A stretch of DNA of 64,000 bases from VRUE01 sp963837735 (GTDB taxonomy: Bacteria; Actinomycetota; Thermoleophilia; Solirubrobacterales; 70-9), in assembly GCA_963837735.1 (NCBI GenBank), contig CAWIOM010000007.1:1-64000 (forward strand), in the 5' to 3' direction. A model generated the notes under the pieces. It was given only the letters and a program-made list of their open reading frames with translations. It did no database searches and was not told the origin of the DNA. Position numbers and translations under genes: made by a program. Positions within the stretch are counted from its first letter, which is position 1; each line of letters begins with the position of its first letter. Positions 55,356 through 64,000 of the stretch are shown here, one piece after another.

Positions 55356-56433
55356 CTAGTCGGCGAGCGTCTCGCGCAGGTCGGCGGCGGCGCGCTCGGG
55401 CGGGTAGATGTTGATGTCGACCCCGGTCCCGAGCTCGAAGCCGGCCTTGACCGAGAGCCGGGGGGCGATGTCGATATGCCAGTGGAAGCCCTCGGGTGCG
55501 CCGCGGGGCGCCGTGCGGACCCAGAGGTTGAGGTCCGGGGACCCGCCCAGGCGGCCGGCAAGCAGGCGCAGCGCTCGGGCCAGCATCGCCGCCCCGACCG
55601 TGTCCTCGGCGAAGCTCGGCGACTCGGCCCGGGGGACGATCCGCAGCTCGAACGGCGAGCGCGAGGCCCAGGGGCAGATCAGCGCCGCCTCCTCGTCGAT
55701 CGCCACCAGCCGCTCGCGCCGGCGCACCTCCTCGACCACGACCTCGCTGAGCAGGCCGCCGCCCGCGGTCCGTTCCCGGTAGGCGCCGGCCCGCTCGCGC
55801 TCGCGCGCCACCGAGGCCGGCACGAAGGGCAGCGCGTAGAGCTGCGCGTGGGTGTGCTCCAGCGACGCCCCCGCGGCACCGCCCTCGTTGACGATCAGCT
55901 GCACGTAGGCGGCGTCGGAGTGGGCGCGCATCCGCTCCCGCCAGGTCCCGACCGCCGCCGCGATCTGCTCGTCGGAGAGCTCCGACATCGCCGTCGCGTG
56001 CCGGGGCGCGTTGACGATCACCTCGTGGGCGCCGCCCGCCGGCCGCGAGGCGAAGAGGTCCGGCTCCCCGGCCCGCCGCGACGCCAGCAGCGGGTCGCCG
56101 CCGCTGGCGAAGGCTCCGGCTCCGGCCTGGGCGCCGCCGCTGCCGGCCCCCGCCCCGCCCTCCTCGGCCGCCTCGCCGCCGAGCGCCGGGTAGAGGTTCG
56201 GCACCACCCGCGTCGTCCAGCCCGGCGTGTCCGCCGCCGCCGCCTCCCGGCCGCACTCCGTAGACCTCGGGCGGCGTCCTGTCCTCGCGCCCCTCGCAGA
56301 AGGGACAGCTGTCCGCCCCCTCGCCGCGCGCGGCGCCCGAGGAGCCGAACTGGTCCGGGCGGTCGCTGCGCCCCGGGGCGAGGATCGCTCGCAGCCCCGT
56401 GAGCTGGTCGATGCGGATCTCGGGAGCGCTCAG
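55356..56433 (-). CDS. galT: Galactose-1-phosphate uridylyltransferase-like (HIT family), apparent frameshift, CTG start
   Basis: About 358 residues after correction. CPFCEG gives the first zinc pair, and LEHTHAQLYAL contains the HxHxQ active-site His that carries the uridylyl group. The frame breaks in the GGCGGCGGC run near 56240; removing one G gives ADTPGWTTRVVPNLYPAL, standard GalT sequence. The best start is a CTG at 56433 in a 4-base overlap with the SPFH stop (CTGA), giving LSAPEIRIDQLTG; no ATG or GTG fits. No other Leloir genes are adjacent. A related nucleotidyltransferase is possible. Confidence 0.8.
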
Positions 56434-57305
56434 GACCTTGAGGGGGGGAGGTCGCCGGGGGGCGGCACGTCGGTGTTCGGGGGCGGCTCGTCCGCGGGCG
56501 GGGCCGGCGGTCTGGGCGCCGGCGGCTTGGCCTTGCTGCCGCCGGTCTTGTGGTCCTCCCTGCCGATGAAGGGCTCGAGCACGTCCATCGGCAGCGGGAA
56601 GACGACCGTCGTGTTCTGGTTGCTGCCGATTTCGAGCAGCGTCTGCAGGTAGCGCAGCTGCAGCGAGGCCGGGTTGGTGCTGATGATGTCGGCCGCGTCG
56701 GTGAGCTTCTGCGCCGCCTGGTACTCGCCCTCGGAGTTGATGATCTTCGCCCGCCGCTCGCGCTCGGCCTCGGCCTGGCGGGCGATCGCCCGCTGCATCT
56801 GTTCGGGGATTTCGACGTCCTTGATCTCGACCGCGGTCACCTTCACGCCCCAGGGCTCGGTCGACTCGTCGATGATCTTCTGCAGCTCTTCGTTGAGCCG
56901 CTCGCGCTCGGAGAGCAGCTGGTCGAAGTCGGCCTTGCCGAGCACCGATCGCAGCGAGGTCTGGGAGATCTGCGAGGTCGCGAGGAGGAAGTTTTCGACC
57001 TCGACGATCGCCTTGGTCGGGTCGATGACGCGGAAGTAGGCGACCGCGTTGACGCCGGCCGGGACGTTGTCGCGGGTGATCACCTCCTGCGGCGGGATGT
57101 TGAGCGTCACCGTCCGCAGGTCGACCTTGACCATCCGGTCGATGAACGGGATCAGCAGGATCAGCCCCGGGCCCTTCTGGGCGATCAGCCGCCCGAGCCG
57201 GAAGATGACGCCGCGCTCGTACTCGCGCAGGACCCGCACCGAGGCGCCGAGCGCGATCAGCCCGAAGATGATGAGGACGATCAGAATTCCGCCTAGGGCT
57301 GCCAT
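56430..57305 (-). CDS. SPFH/stomatin-like (slipin) membrane protein
   Basis: 291 residues. N-terminal membrane helix (about 5-25), then an SPFH/band-7 domain (REYERGVIFRLGRL, PFIDRMVKVDLRT, and a long coiled coil ending AERERRAKIINSEGEYQAAQKL). The last 40 residues are Pro-rich. Stomatin-like proteins form membrane microdomain scaffolds. The NfeD partner gene directly upstream (TGATG overlap) is the classic arrangement. Confidence 0.93.
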   Translation of the reverse strand: MAALGGILIVLIIFGLIALGASVRVLREYERGVIFRLGRLIAQKGPGLILLIPFIDRMVKVDLRTVTLNIPPQEVITRDNVPAGVNAVAYFRVIDPTKAIVEVENFLLATSQISQTSLRSVLGKADFDQLLSERERLNEELQKIIDESTEPWGVKVTAVEIKDVEIPEQMQRAIARQAEAERERRAKIINSEGEYQAAQKLTDAADIISTNPASLQLRYLQTLLEIGSNQNTTVVFPLPMDVLEPFIGREDHKTGGSKAKPPAPRPPAPPADEPPPNTDVPPPGDLPPSRS

Positions 57306-57790
57306 CAGCTTGCTCCTTGCTCGGCTGTTTGCGCGGCCGGCGGCTCCGGGCTCACCACCAGAGTGAGGCCGTCGACCGCCTCGATCACGACTCTATCCCC
57401 TGGCCGCGCCGGGCTCGTGCCGGCAGCCAGACGCGCCGCCCAAAGCGCCCCGCCCGTCCAGACCTGGCCCTCGGGGTCGAGCGTGTTGCGGACCTCGGCG
57501 ACCGAGCCGACCAGCTCCTCGGAGCCGGTGCGGACGCGCTGCTCGCGGTGGGCGGCGAGCACCTTGCGGGTGACGAAGTAGAAGGTGACGCCGGAGAGGA
57601 TGCCGAGCGTGATCAGGGCCGGGCCGATGTATTCGGTCGCCTCGGTGTCGGCGTCGGCAGTGAGCGCGACGACTCCGGCGACGATCAACCCGATCGCCCC
57701 GATCACCGCCAGCGTCCCGCCCGTCGGCAGCAGCAACTCGGCCAGCATCAGGAGGATGGCGATCGCTGCGATCAGGACAAATGCGTCCAT
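57305..57790 (-). CDS. NfeD-like membrane protein
   Basis: 161 residues from the ATG at 57790. Three or four hydrophobic segments in the first 90 residues, then a C-terminal OB-fold-like domain with GSVAEVRNTLDPEGQVWTGGALWAA, characteristic of short NfeD proteins. No protease domain. It is overlapped by the SPFH gene by one base, as expected for a functional pair. Confidence 0.9.
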   Translation of the reverse strand: MDAFVLIAAIAILLMLAELLLPTGGTLAVIGAIGLIVAGVVALTADADTEATEYIGPALITLGILSGVTFYFVTRKVLAAHREQRVRTGSEELVGSVAEVRNTLDPEGQVWTGGALWAARLAAGTSPARPGDRVVIEAVDGLTLVVSPEPPAAQTAEQGAS

Positions 57791-57798
57791 GCCGGTGA

Positions 57799-58389
57799 TT
57801 ATCCGCTTTCGCAGTCTTCGGCGAGCGCACAGCTCTCGATGTCCTGCCGCAGGTCCTCCGGCTTCGAGTAGGGCCCCTGCTTGAGGTAGACGAGCTTGCC
57901 GTTGCGGTCGTAGAAGGCGGTGTCGGGGAAGCCGAAGCCGGCGCCGACGGCCTCTTTGATCGTTTCGTCGGGGTCGGTGTAGCTGGGATAGGGGACGGGG
58001 GCCTCGGCGAGGAAGGTCCTGGCCGCGTCGTCGGAGTCGTTGCTGTCGACCCCGAGGAAGGCGACCCGCTTCCCGTAGCGGGCGGAGAGCTTCTGCAGGG
58101 TCGGGAACTCGAAGCGGCAGGGCCCGCACCAAGACGCCCAGACGTTGACGACCACGGGATAGCCGCGCAGCGCCGCGATGCGCCTCGCGTAGGCGTCCTG
58201 GCCGCCGCCGAGCAGCTCGTTCCCCTGGCGGTGCAGCGCCGCCAGCGGCGCCGGCGAGCCGGCCAGGGCCTGCGCGTAGTCGGGGTGGACGCCGCCGTAG
58301 TCGCCGCCGTCCCCGGAGCCGCAGCCGGAACCGGCGAGGGCCGTCGCTGAGAGGGCCGCCAGGAGCACGATTCGAGGAATAAGTCCCAC
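57799..58389 (-). CDS. TlpA-like thioredoxin-fold protein, exported
   Basis: 196 residues from the GTG at 58389. Hydrophobic signal with a Cys (AGSGC, C23) that may be a lipobox, then a TlpA/ResA-type thioredoxin fold with NVWASWCGPCRFEFP and a cis-Pro region (GFGFPDTAF). It would reduce disulfides outside the membrane, for example apocytochrome c or other Cys-paired exported proteins. It ends with two more cysteines (SCALAEDC). It heads the NfeD-SPFH run and is divergent from the helicase. Confidence 0.85.
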   Translation of the reverse strand: MGLIPRIVLLAALSATALAGSGCGSGDGGDYGGVHPDYAQALAGSPAPLAALHRQGNELLGGGQDAYARRIAALRGYPVVVNVWASWCGPCRFEFPTLQKLSARYGKRVAFLGVDSNDSDDAARTFLAEAPVPYPSYTDPDETIKEAVGAGFGFPDTAFYDRNGKLVYLKQGPYSKPEDLRQDIESCALAEDCESG

Positions 58390-58549
58390 CGCCGTCAATT
58401 CGATGATTACAATACGTAGAACGTTTGGTCCGCCGGGAGTGCGGACCGCAGAGAGCCGGGGAAGACGTCCAGTCCCGGCAGCCTCGTTTCCAATTTGTTT
58501 CCGCCGAGTGCGCGTTGCGTACTCGACCGGGACGGAACCCAAAGCCTCA

Positions 58550-61240
58550 ATGGCCAATACCAGCGAAGTTGCCGCGCGAGCGGCCGTTCCCACCGGCGCC
58601 GAGATCGAGCGTGCGGCGGCGTTTGCCCGCGAGCCGTTCCTGCTCGACGGGGAGGGCCCCGAGGCGCTTGCCGAGGGCACCGCCCGCCGGCGCGGCCTGG
58701 ACGCCGCCCTGGCCGAGATCGAGGCGGGCGCCGAGTACCCGTCGATCCAGTGGCGCCGCGACTTCTCGCTGCTGCTCGGGCTCGAGCGCCTGCTTGCCGA
58801 CGAACCGCCGAAGCTTCTCGACGGCGCCGAGCTCAATCCCCACCAGGTCGATGCGCTCTCCGGCACCCTGACCGAGCTGATGGCCGAGCAGCAGACGGCG
58901 GCCGAGGACGACGCCGAGCTGCTGATCGCCGAGGACGAAGACGAATCGGCCGGCGATCCCGACGAGGCGGAGGAGCCGATCGACGAGGCCGAGGCCGAGG
59001 CCGACGAGGACGAGGAGCTCGACGAGGCGGAGGAGGCCGAGGAGGAGCCCGAGGACCTGGCGCCCGAGGAGGAGCCGCAGGACTGGGAGGAGCCCGCCGC
59101 CGAGGAGGACGCCGAGGACCTCGTCGAGGTCGCCCCGGACGATCCCGGCGCCGAGCGCCGCTTCTGGTTCGAGCACGCGACCGGCGCCGGCAAGACCGTC
59201 GCCGCCGTCGGCTTTATCGAGGCCTCGCGGACCGGCGGCATCCTGATCCTCACCCACCGTCGCAACCTCGTCGACCAGTTCATCGGCGAGATCTCCGACC
59301 GCGGCTACAAGGAGCGCCTGCGCCCGCCGCTGATGGACGGCCGCGACGACCCCGACGGCCCGGTAACGGTCGAGACCTACCAGTGGTTCGTCCGCAACCA
59401 CAAGAAGGTCTCCGACGCCTACTCGATCGTGATCTGCGACGAGGCCCACACGGCGCTCGGCGAGAAAACCAGCGCCTGCATCCGCGCCTGGCCCGGGCCC
59501 GTCTTCATCGGCATGACCGCGACGGGCGCGCTGATCGCCCGCCACGTCGCCGACCTCTTCCCGACCCAGACCTCGCGCTTCGACCTCGCCCAGGCGGCGC
59601 GGCGCGGGGTGATCGCGCCGCTGCGCTGCATGCGGATCCCGCCCGGCCCCGGGGTGCGGACGATCGCCAAGGTGCCGCTGCGCAAAGGCGAGGTCGACCA
59701 GGACTTCGACCAGGAGGAGCTCGCCGCGCTGCTCGACCAGGCGCCCTTCAACGTCGCCATCGCCGACCTCTACAAGACCCGTTTCGAAAAGGTCCCGGGC
59801 GTCCTCTACACGGCCGGGGTCAACCACGCCAAGAACGTCGCCAAGGCCTTCCAGGACGCCGGCATCAACGCCCGCGCCGTCTCCGGCGAGACGCCGAAGC
59901 GCGAGCTGGCCGAGATCCTCGCCGCCTTCGAGCGCGGCGAGGTCGACGTGCTCTGCAACGCGATGCTGCTCGCCGAGGGCTGGAACAGCCCGCGGGCGAC
60001 GATCTGCATGCACCTGGCGCCGACCGCCTCGCGGCGGATCTACCAGCAGCGGGTCGGCCGCGTCACCCGCCGCGCCCCCGGCAAGGAGGCCGGCCTGGTG
60101 ATCGACTTCGTCCACCCGGCGACGACCCACGACGAGACGATCGTCACCCTGCACAGCCTGCTCAACCGCGACGTCTACCGCGGCGGCGCGATCGTCGTCG
60201 GCCCGGTGCGCCGCTCACGTGGGCGGCGGGTGCGGGTCGAGCGGCGGATCGTCCCCGTCTCCGACGTCGAGGAGAACCGCATGGGGGTGCTCGAACGGGA
60301 GATCTGGCGGATCGCGGTCGAGAACCTCGACTACCCCGAGCAGCACGCCTGGGCGGCGCTCGCGGGTGCCCGGGTCAACCCGCAGGGCTGGCGCCGGGCG
60401 CGGGCGATGCTGCAGGGCGAGCGCACGAAGGAGCTGCGCCGCCGCTTCCTGCTCACCTGCGTGCAGCGCAACCGCAACTCGCAGCTGCGGCTGAAAGCGC
60501 TGACCGAGATCGCCGACCTCAAAGACGCCGAGGCCTTCGACGACGCGATCGACATCGTCGGCACCTGGAGCCGCGACGACAAGCGGGGCGGGACGAAGAT
60601 GCTCCTGCAGGCGCTGGTCGACAAGCGGATCGGCCGCCGCGACCAGGCGCAGGCCTGGGTCTGGCGGCTCGCCTCCTACACCCGCGAGCTGCACGAAGAG
60701 TACGCCGTGCAGCGCTGGCCGGAGACCAAGCGCCTGCTCGGCCTGCTGGTCAACTCCTCGGGCCGCGCCCACGGGCGCAACGCCCGCCGGCTCGTCCACG
60801 CCGCGCGCAAACAGGACCGGCGCCTCGCCGTCTCGCTGCTCGCCGCCTCCGTCTCCCACACCCCCGAGGGGGAAGAGGTCCTGCGCGGCGCGCGGATGCG
60901 GATGGCGCGCAAACCGTCGGCAATCGCCCGCGAGCTGCTGCGCAACTTCCCCAAGGGCGGCAAGCGCCGCCGCAAGCGCAACAACCGCAAGCGCAAGGGC
61001 GCCAAGGACGCCGAGAAGGCGTCGGTGGACTCCGGCAACGGGTCCGGGCGGGAGGCGGTCGAGGCGAAGAAGGAGAGCGCCGAGGCCGGCAACGGCAGGC
61101 GCAAGCCGTCGAGGAAAGCGAGCGGCGGGCGGTCCGGGTCGAACGGCCGGCGCTCCAAGCGCAACAGCAACTCAGAGCCTGAGGTGGACCTCGCCGGCGC
61201 CGAGGGTGACGCGATCGCCGCCGGCGACGACGACCAGTAG
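58550..61240 (+). CDS. Superfamily II DEAH helicase with long acidic insert
   Basis: 896 residues from the ATG at 58550. RecA-like domain 1 has motif I TGAGKT (211-216), motif II DEAH (297-300), motif III MTATG (322-326); domain 2 has motif VI QQRVGRVTRR. Between a helical segment with LNPHQVDALSGTL and motif I lies an acidic low-complexity stretch (about 119-199) of mostly Glu, Asp and Ala. The C-terminal 140 residues are strongly basic. The helicase core resembles type I restriction/UvrB-like or RadD-like helicases. Role unknown. The 160 bases upstream separate it from the divergent TlpA gene and hold an A/T-rich patch near 58400. Confidence 0.82.
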   Translation: MANTSEVAARAAVPTGAEIERAAAFAREPFLLDGEGPEALAEGTARRRGLDAALAEIEAGAEYPSIQWRRDFSLLLGLERLLADEPPKLLDGAELNPHQVDALSGTLTELMAEQQTAAEDDAELLIAEDEDESAGDPDEAEEPIDEAEAEADEDEELDEAEEAEEEPEDLAPEEEPQDWEEPAAEEDAEDLVEVAPDDPGAERRFWFEHATGAGKTVAAVGFIEASRTGGILILTHRRNLVDQFIGEISDRGYKERLRPPLMDGRDDPDGPVTVETYQWFVRNHKKVSDAYSIVICDEAHTALGEKTSACIRAWPGPVFIGMTATGALIARHVADLFPTQTSRFDLAQAARRGVIAPLRCMRIPPGPGVRTIAKVPLRKGEVDQDFDQEELAALLDQAPFNVAIADLYKTRFEKVPGVLYTAGVNHAKNVAKAFQDAGINARAVSGETPKRELAEILAAFERGEVDVLCNAMLLAEGWNSPRATICMHLAPTASRRIYQQRVGRVTRRAPGKEAGLVIDFVHPATTHDETIVTLHSLLNRDVYRGGAIVVGPVRRSRGRRVRVERRIVPVSDVEENRMGVLEREIWRIAVENLDYPEQHAWAALAGARVNPQGWRRARAMLQGERTKELRRRFLLTCVQRNRNSQLRLKALTEIADLKDAEAFDDAIDIVGTWSRDDKRGGTKMLLQALVDKRIGRRDQAQAWVWRLASYTRELHEEYAVQRWPETKRLLGLLVNSSGRAHGRNARRLVHAARKQDRRLAVSLLAASVSHTPEGEEVLRGARMRMARKPSAIARELLRNFPKGGKRRRKRNNRKRKGAKDAEKASVDSGNGSGREAVEAKKESAEAGNGRRKPSRKASGGRSGSNGRRSKRNSNSEPEVDLAGAEGDAIAAGDDDQ

Positions 61241-61909
61241 GTTGCCGCGCTCGTCGACTCCGTCGGCGACCCCCGAGTGTTCCCCGCTGCCGTCGGGACC
61301 CGCGTCCCAGGCGATCTCGCGCCCCCGCAGCGCGTCGCGCCGCCGCCACTCCGAGAGGATCGTCCCGGCGTCCTCCACCACCCAGCGGTCGAGGTGGCGG
61401 CTGAGGGCTTCGGCCGCGGCAAGGGGTGTCGAGCGGTCGAGCGAGACCGCCGGCCAGCGCAGCTCGGCAGGGAACTCGTCGGGGGCGACCGAGAGGTTGA
61501 GGCCTACGCCGACCACCGCCCAGCCGTCCTGCGGCCTGGCCTCGATCAGGATGCCCGCGAGCTTCCGTTCCTCGAGCCAGATGTCGTTGGGCCACTTGAT
61601 CCGGCAGCTCGCGTCCGGGCGCAGGCTCTCGGCCGCCTCGCAGACGGCGAGCGGGACGGCCAGCGGCAGAAGCAGATGGCGCTCGTCGAGCGGGCGGAGG
61701 ATCGCCGAGTAGAGCAGCCCCCTGCCCGCCGGGGCCGTCCACACACGTCCCTGGCGTCCCCGCCCCTCGCTCTGCTCGCCCGCGGTGACGACGGTTCCGT
61801 GCGGCGCGCCGGCTTCGACGAGCTCGCGGGCGCGGGTGTTGGTCGAGTCGGTCCGCGCAAAGTGCCGGTGCGGCGCCCCAAACCCCGCTCGTTCGGGGCG
61901 AGGCGTCAA
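61172..61909 (-). CDS. birA: Biotin-[acetyl-CoA-carboxylase] ligase
   Basis: 245 residues, TTG start. RTDSTNTRARELV, GRGRQGRVW (biotinyl-AMP loop), KWPNDIW and KLAGILIE are the family motifs. It lacks the N-terminal DNA-binding domain of E. coli BirA, so it is a ligase only. It overlaps the 3' end of the helicase gene by 69 bases (convergent). It attaches biotin to acyl-CoA carboxylase. Confidence 0.93.
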   Translation of the reverse strand: MTPRPERAGFGAPHRHFARTDSTNTRARELVEAGAPHGTVVTAGEQSEGRGRQGRVWTAPAGRGLLYSAILRPLDERHLLLPLAVPLAVCEAAESLRPDASCRIKWPNDIWLEERKLAGILIEARPQDGWAVVGVGLNLSVAPDEFPAELRWPAVSLDRSTPLAAAEALSRHLDRWVVEDAGTILSEWRRRDALRGREIAWDAGPDGSGEHSGVADGVDERGNLLVVVAGGDRVTLGAGEVHLRL

Positions 61910-61943
61910 TTAAGTGCCTTGGGGGAACGCAATTGACGGCTCG

Positions 61944-63455
61944 TCATCCCGCAGCGTCCGTCAGCAACGCCTCGATCAGGCCGTCGGTGTCGTGGCGCTC
62001 CGCTTCGACGGCGACCTCGAGGCCGGCCTCGCGGGCGGCCTCGCTGGTCACCGGGCCGATCGAGACGACCCGGGCCCCGCGGGGGAAGCGCTCGGCGAGC
62101 GCCTCGGTCAGGTTGCGAACCGTCGAGGAGGAGGTGAAGGTTACGTAGTCGGCCGCAATAGCCGCCTCTATCGCGGCCTCCCGCGGCTGCTCGCAGACCG
62201 TCTCGTAGAGGGCGACCACGTCGACCTCGGCCCCCTGCTCGACGAGCCAGTCGGGAATCACGTCGCGGGCCTCCGCGGCCCTGGCGACGAGCGCCCGCCG
62301 ACCGCGCACCTCGATCGCGGCCAGCGACTCGACCAGCGACTCGGCGACGAAGCGCTCGGGCACCACGTCGGCGACGACGCCGTTGGCGGCGAGGGCGCGG
62401 GCTGTGCCGGGCCCGATCGCCGCGACCGTCGCCCCGGCCAGCGCTCGCGCGTCGCGCCCCGCCGTCCTCAGCGCCTCGAACAGAAGGCGGACGCCGTTGG
62501 GGCTGGTCAGGCAGATCAGCTCGTACTCGTCGATCCGCGCCGCGGCGGCCCGCACCTCGGCCGCGTCGAGGCGCGGCTCGACCCTGATCGCCGGCAGCTC
62601 GACAACCTCGGCGCCGAGCCCACGCAGAGTCGCGGCGAGGCCGCTCGCCTGGGCCCGGGCCCTGGTGACGACGACCCGGCGCCCGTGCAGGGGGCGTCGC
62701 TCCAGCCAGGCGAGCGCCTCGCGCCGCCCGACGACCGGCCCGACGACGATCAGGGCGGGGGCGCCGACCCCCTCCCGCTCGACCGCCTCGGAGAGGGTCG
62801 CGAGCGTGGCCACGACCGTCCGCTGCCCGTCCATCGTGCCGCGCTCGACCGCCGCCGCCGCCTCCTGCGGGTCGCGCCCGGCCTCGATCAGCGCCGCGGC
62901 GTTCGCGGCCAGGCGCCTGACGCCCATGTAGAAGACCAGGGTGCCGGGAAAGCGCGCCAGCGCCTCCCAGTCGAGGGCCGTCTCGGGCTTCTCGGGGTCC
63001 TCGTGGCCGGTGACGAAGGCGACGGCGGAGGCGTCGTCGCGGTGGGTGACCGGGATCCCGGCGTAGGCCGAGGCGGCGACCCCCGCGGTCACCCCGGGGA
63101 CGACCTCGAACTCGACCCCGGCCTCGCGCAGGGCCTCGCCCTCCTCGCCGCCGCGGCCGAAGACGAACGGGTCGCCGCCCTTCAGCCGCACGACGCTGCT
63201 GCCCTCGCGCGCGGCCGCGATCAGCCGCTCGCCGATCTCCTCCTGGGGCACCGAGGGCCTTCCCGGCGCCTTGCCGACGTAGACCAGCTCGGCGTCCTCG
63301 CGGGCGCCGTCGAGGGCGCCAGGCGGGATCAGCCGGTCGTGGAAGATCGCGTCGGCGGCGCCGATCAGCTCCAGCGAGCGGGCCGTCATCAGGCCCAGGT
63401 CCCCCGGCCCGGCGCCGACCAGATAGACGACCCCGGCGCGCGCCGCCCCGGTCAC
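61944..63455 (-). CDS. Uroporphyrinogen-III C-methyltransferase/uroporphyrinogen-III synthase fusion (CobA-HemD)
   Basis: 503 residues from the GTG at 63455 (GTGA overlap with hemC stop). The first half (about 8-250) is a SUMT: VYLVGAGPGD, VRLKGGDPFVFGRGGEE, GIPVTHR. The second half (about 255-500) is a HemD-type uroporphyrinogen-III synthase (VVVTRARAQASGL, TSPNGVRLLFEAL, FTSSSTVRNL). The fusion makes uro'gen III and then precorrin-2 for siroheme or cobalamin; it is common in Gram-positives. Next gene of the hem run after hemC. Confidence 0.94.
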   Translation of the reverse strand: MTGAARAGVVYLVGAGPGDLGLMTARSLELIGAADAIFHDRLIPPGALDGAREDAELVYVGKAPGRPSVPQEEIGERLIAAAREGSSVVRLKGGDPFVFGRGGEEGEALREAGVEFEVVPGVTAGVAASAYAGIPVTHRDDASAVAFVTGHEDPEKPETALDWEALARFPGTLVFYMGVRRLAANAAALIEAGRDPQEAAAAVERGTMDGQRTVVATLATLSEAVEREGVGAPALIVVGPVVGRREALAWLERRPLHGRRVVVTRARAQASGLAATLRGLGAEVVELPAIRVEPRLDAAEVRAAAARIDEYELICLTSPNGVRLLFEALRTAGRDARALAGATVAAIGPGTARALAANGVVADVVPERFVAESLVESLAAIEVRGRRALVARAAEARDVIPDWLVEQGAEVDVVALYETVCEQPREAAIEAAIAADYVTFTSSSTVRNLTEALAERFPRGARVVSIGPVTSEAAREAGLEVAVEAERHDTDGLIEALLTDAAG

Positions 63456-64000
63456 GCCGTCGCCTCGGCGCGGTCGAGGATCTCGCGGGCGCCGGCGCCG
63501 AGCAGGCGCTCGGCGAGCATTGCTCCGGTGAGCGCGGGCTCGGCCGAGTCTCCCTCGACCCGGTCCCGGATCCACTCGCTGCCGTCGGGCAGGCCGACGT
63601 AGGCCTCGATCGCGACCCGCTCTCCATCGACGCTGGCGTGGACCCCGATCGGCGAGGCGCAGGTCGCCCCCAACAGGGCGACGACGGCGCGCTCGGCGGT
63701 CAGCTCGAGCAGCGCGGTCTCCTCGCCCGCGGCGGCGACGGCGCCTTCGGCCGCCTCGTCGCCGGCCCGGGTCTGCAGGACCAGCGCCCCCTGGCCGGCG
63801 CATGGGGTCATCGTCGCGGCGGGAATCGCGAAGGCCGCCTCGCCCTCGCGCCCCAGGCGCCGCAGCCCGGCGGCCGCGAGCACGATCGCGTCGAGGTCGC
63901 CCTCCGCCAGCCTGCGCAGTCGGGTGTCGACATTGCCGTGCAGCTCGCCCACCTGCAGGTCGGGTCGCGCCGCCAGGAGCTGGGAGCGACGGCGCAGGCT
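63452..64000 (-). CDS. hemC: Hydroxymethylbilane synthase, 3' part (cut by window edge)
   Basis: About 182 residues of the C-terminal part; the 5' end lies beyond the window. GELHGNVDTRLRRL and PCAGQGALVLQTR are HemC motifs, and the cysteine in LGATCASPIG would carry the dipyrromethane cofactor. It polymerises porphobilinogen for tetrapyrrole synthesis. Its stop overlaps the CobA-HemD start. Confidence 0.93.
   Translation of the reverse strand, partial: SLRRRSQLLAARPDLQVGELHGNVDTRLRRLAEGDLDAIVLAAAGLRRLGREGEAAFAIPAATMTPCAGQGALVLQTRAGDEAAEGAVAAAGEETALLELTAERAVVALLGATCASPIGVHASVDGERVAIEAYVGLPDGSEWIRDRVEGDSAEPALTGAMLAERLLGAGAREILDRAEATA

Noticed and set aside
58904..59146. Acidic stretch as a DNA tandem repeat or CRISPR-like array
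   Set aside because: The repetition is irregular GAG/GAC/GCC codon usage with no constant unit or spacers; it is coding low complexity.

Overview
The window is a GC-rich, gene-dense bacterial chromosome segment. It has ATG, GTG and TTG starts (two genes may use CTG) and many 4-base start/stop overlaps. A menaquinol cytochrome b6c complex, a six-gene Mce locus with an MMPL transporter, TreT/OtsA trehalose genes, polyprenol-phosphate mannosyltransferase-like and L,D-transpeptidase genes, and secreted repeat proteins with paired cysteines suggest a high-GC actinobacterium. My best guess is the Thermoleophilia/Solirubrobacterales branch, but this is inference from gene content because no rRNA is present.

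Layout. 0-6.3 kb (+): Rieske protein, b6-type cytochrome b and a subunit IV-cytochrome c fusion, then UbiE/MenG and a polyprenyl diphosphate synthase for menaquinone, a small zinc-ribbon protein (-), tatA, tatC and a membrane-anchored TPR-like protein. 6.4-8.8 kb: a Baeyer-Villiger-type flavoprotein, tRNA-Lys(CUU) and a secreted four-cysteine protein (copy A). 8.9-22 kb (+): an MMPL transporter, six Mce proteins in one overlapping run with no YrbE permease, then four-cysteine copy B. 22.1-23.6 kb: a TetR regulator divergent from a lipoprotein. 23.7-30.2 kb (-): rpsF-ssb-rpsR-rplI, a membrane protein, dnaB, a DnaC/DnaI-type loader and purA. 30.3-35.5 kb: a flippase-like membrane protein (-), thiL, a FlgM-like small protein (-), and a response regulator-histidine kinase-HtrA operon. 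35.5-43.8 kb: TreT and OtsA, then on the minus strand a PBP1 and an MptB-like mannosyltransferase, a small MscS divergent from a CPBP protease, and an L,D-transpeptidase. 43.8-46.4 kb (+): a small membrane protein, an SDR epimerase, pyrE and a YceH-like protein. 46.6-49.9 kb (+): five consecutive exported proteins, including four-cysteine copies C and D. 49.9-58.4 kb: PlsC-like acyltransferase and SDR (-), zwf (+), tRNA-Arg(CCU), a seven-repeat propeller-like secreted protein, then TlpA-NfeD-SPFH-GalT-hypothetical (-). 58.5-64 kb: a superfamily II helicase with a long acidic insert (+), birA, a CobA-HemD fusion and the 3' part of hemC (-).

The most novel feature is a family of four secreted proteins of about 250-265 residues (A-D) with a shared pattern of four cysteines. 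Two copies bracket the MMPL-Mce lipid-transport locus and two lie in the secreted-protein island. I do not recognise the family.

About a dozen genes contain an apparent single-base frameshift, mostly an extra G or C in a short run. Correcting them restores expected family sequence, and in several cases an exact start/stop overlap with the next gene. They therefore look like sequence or assembly errors rather than pseudogenes. Affected genes are annotated over their full corrected extent.
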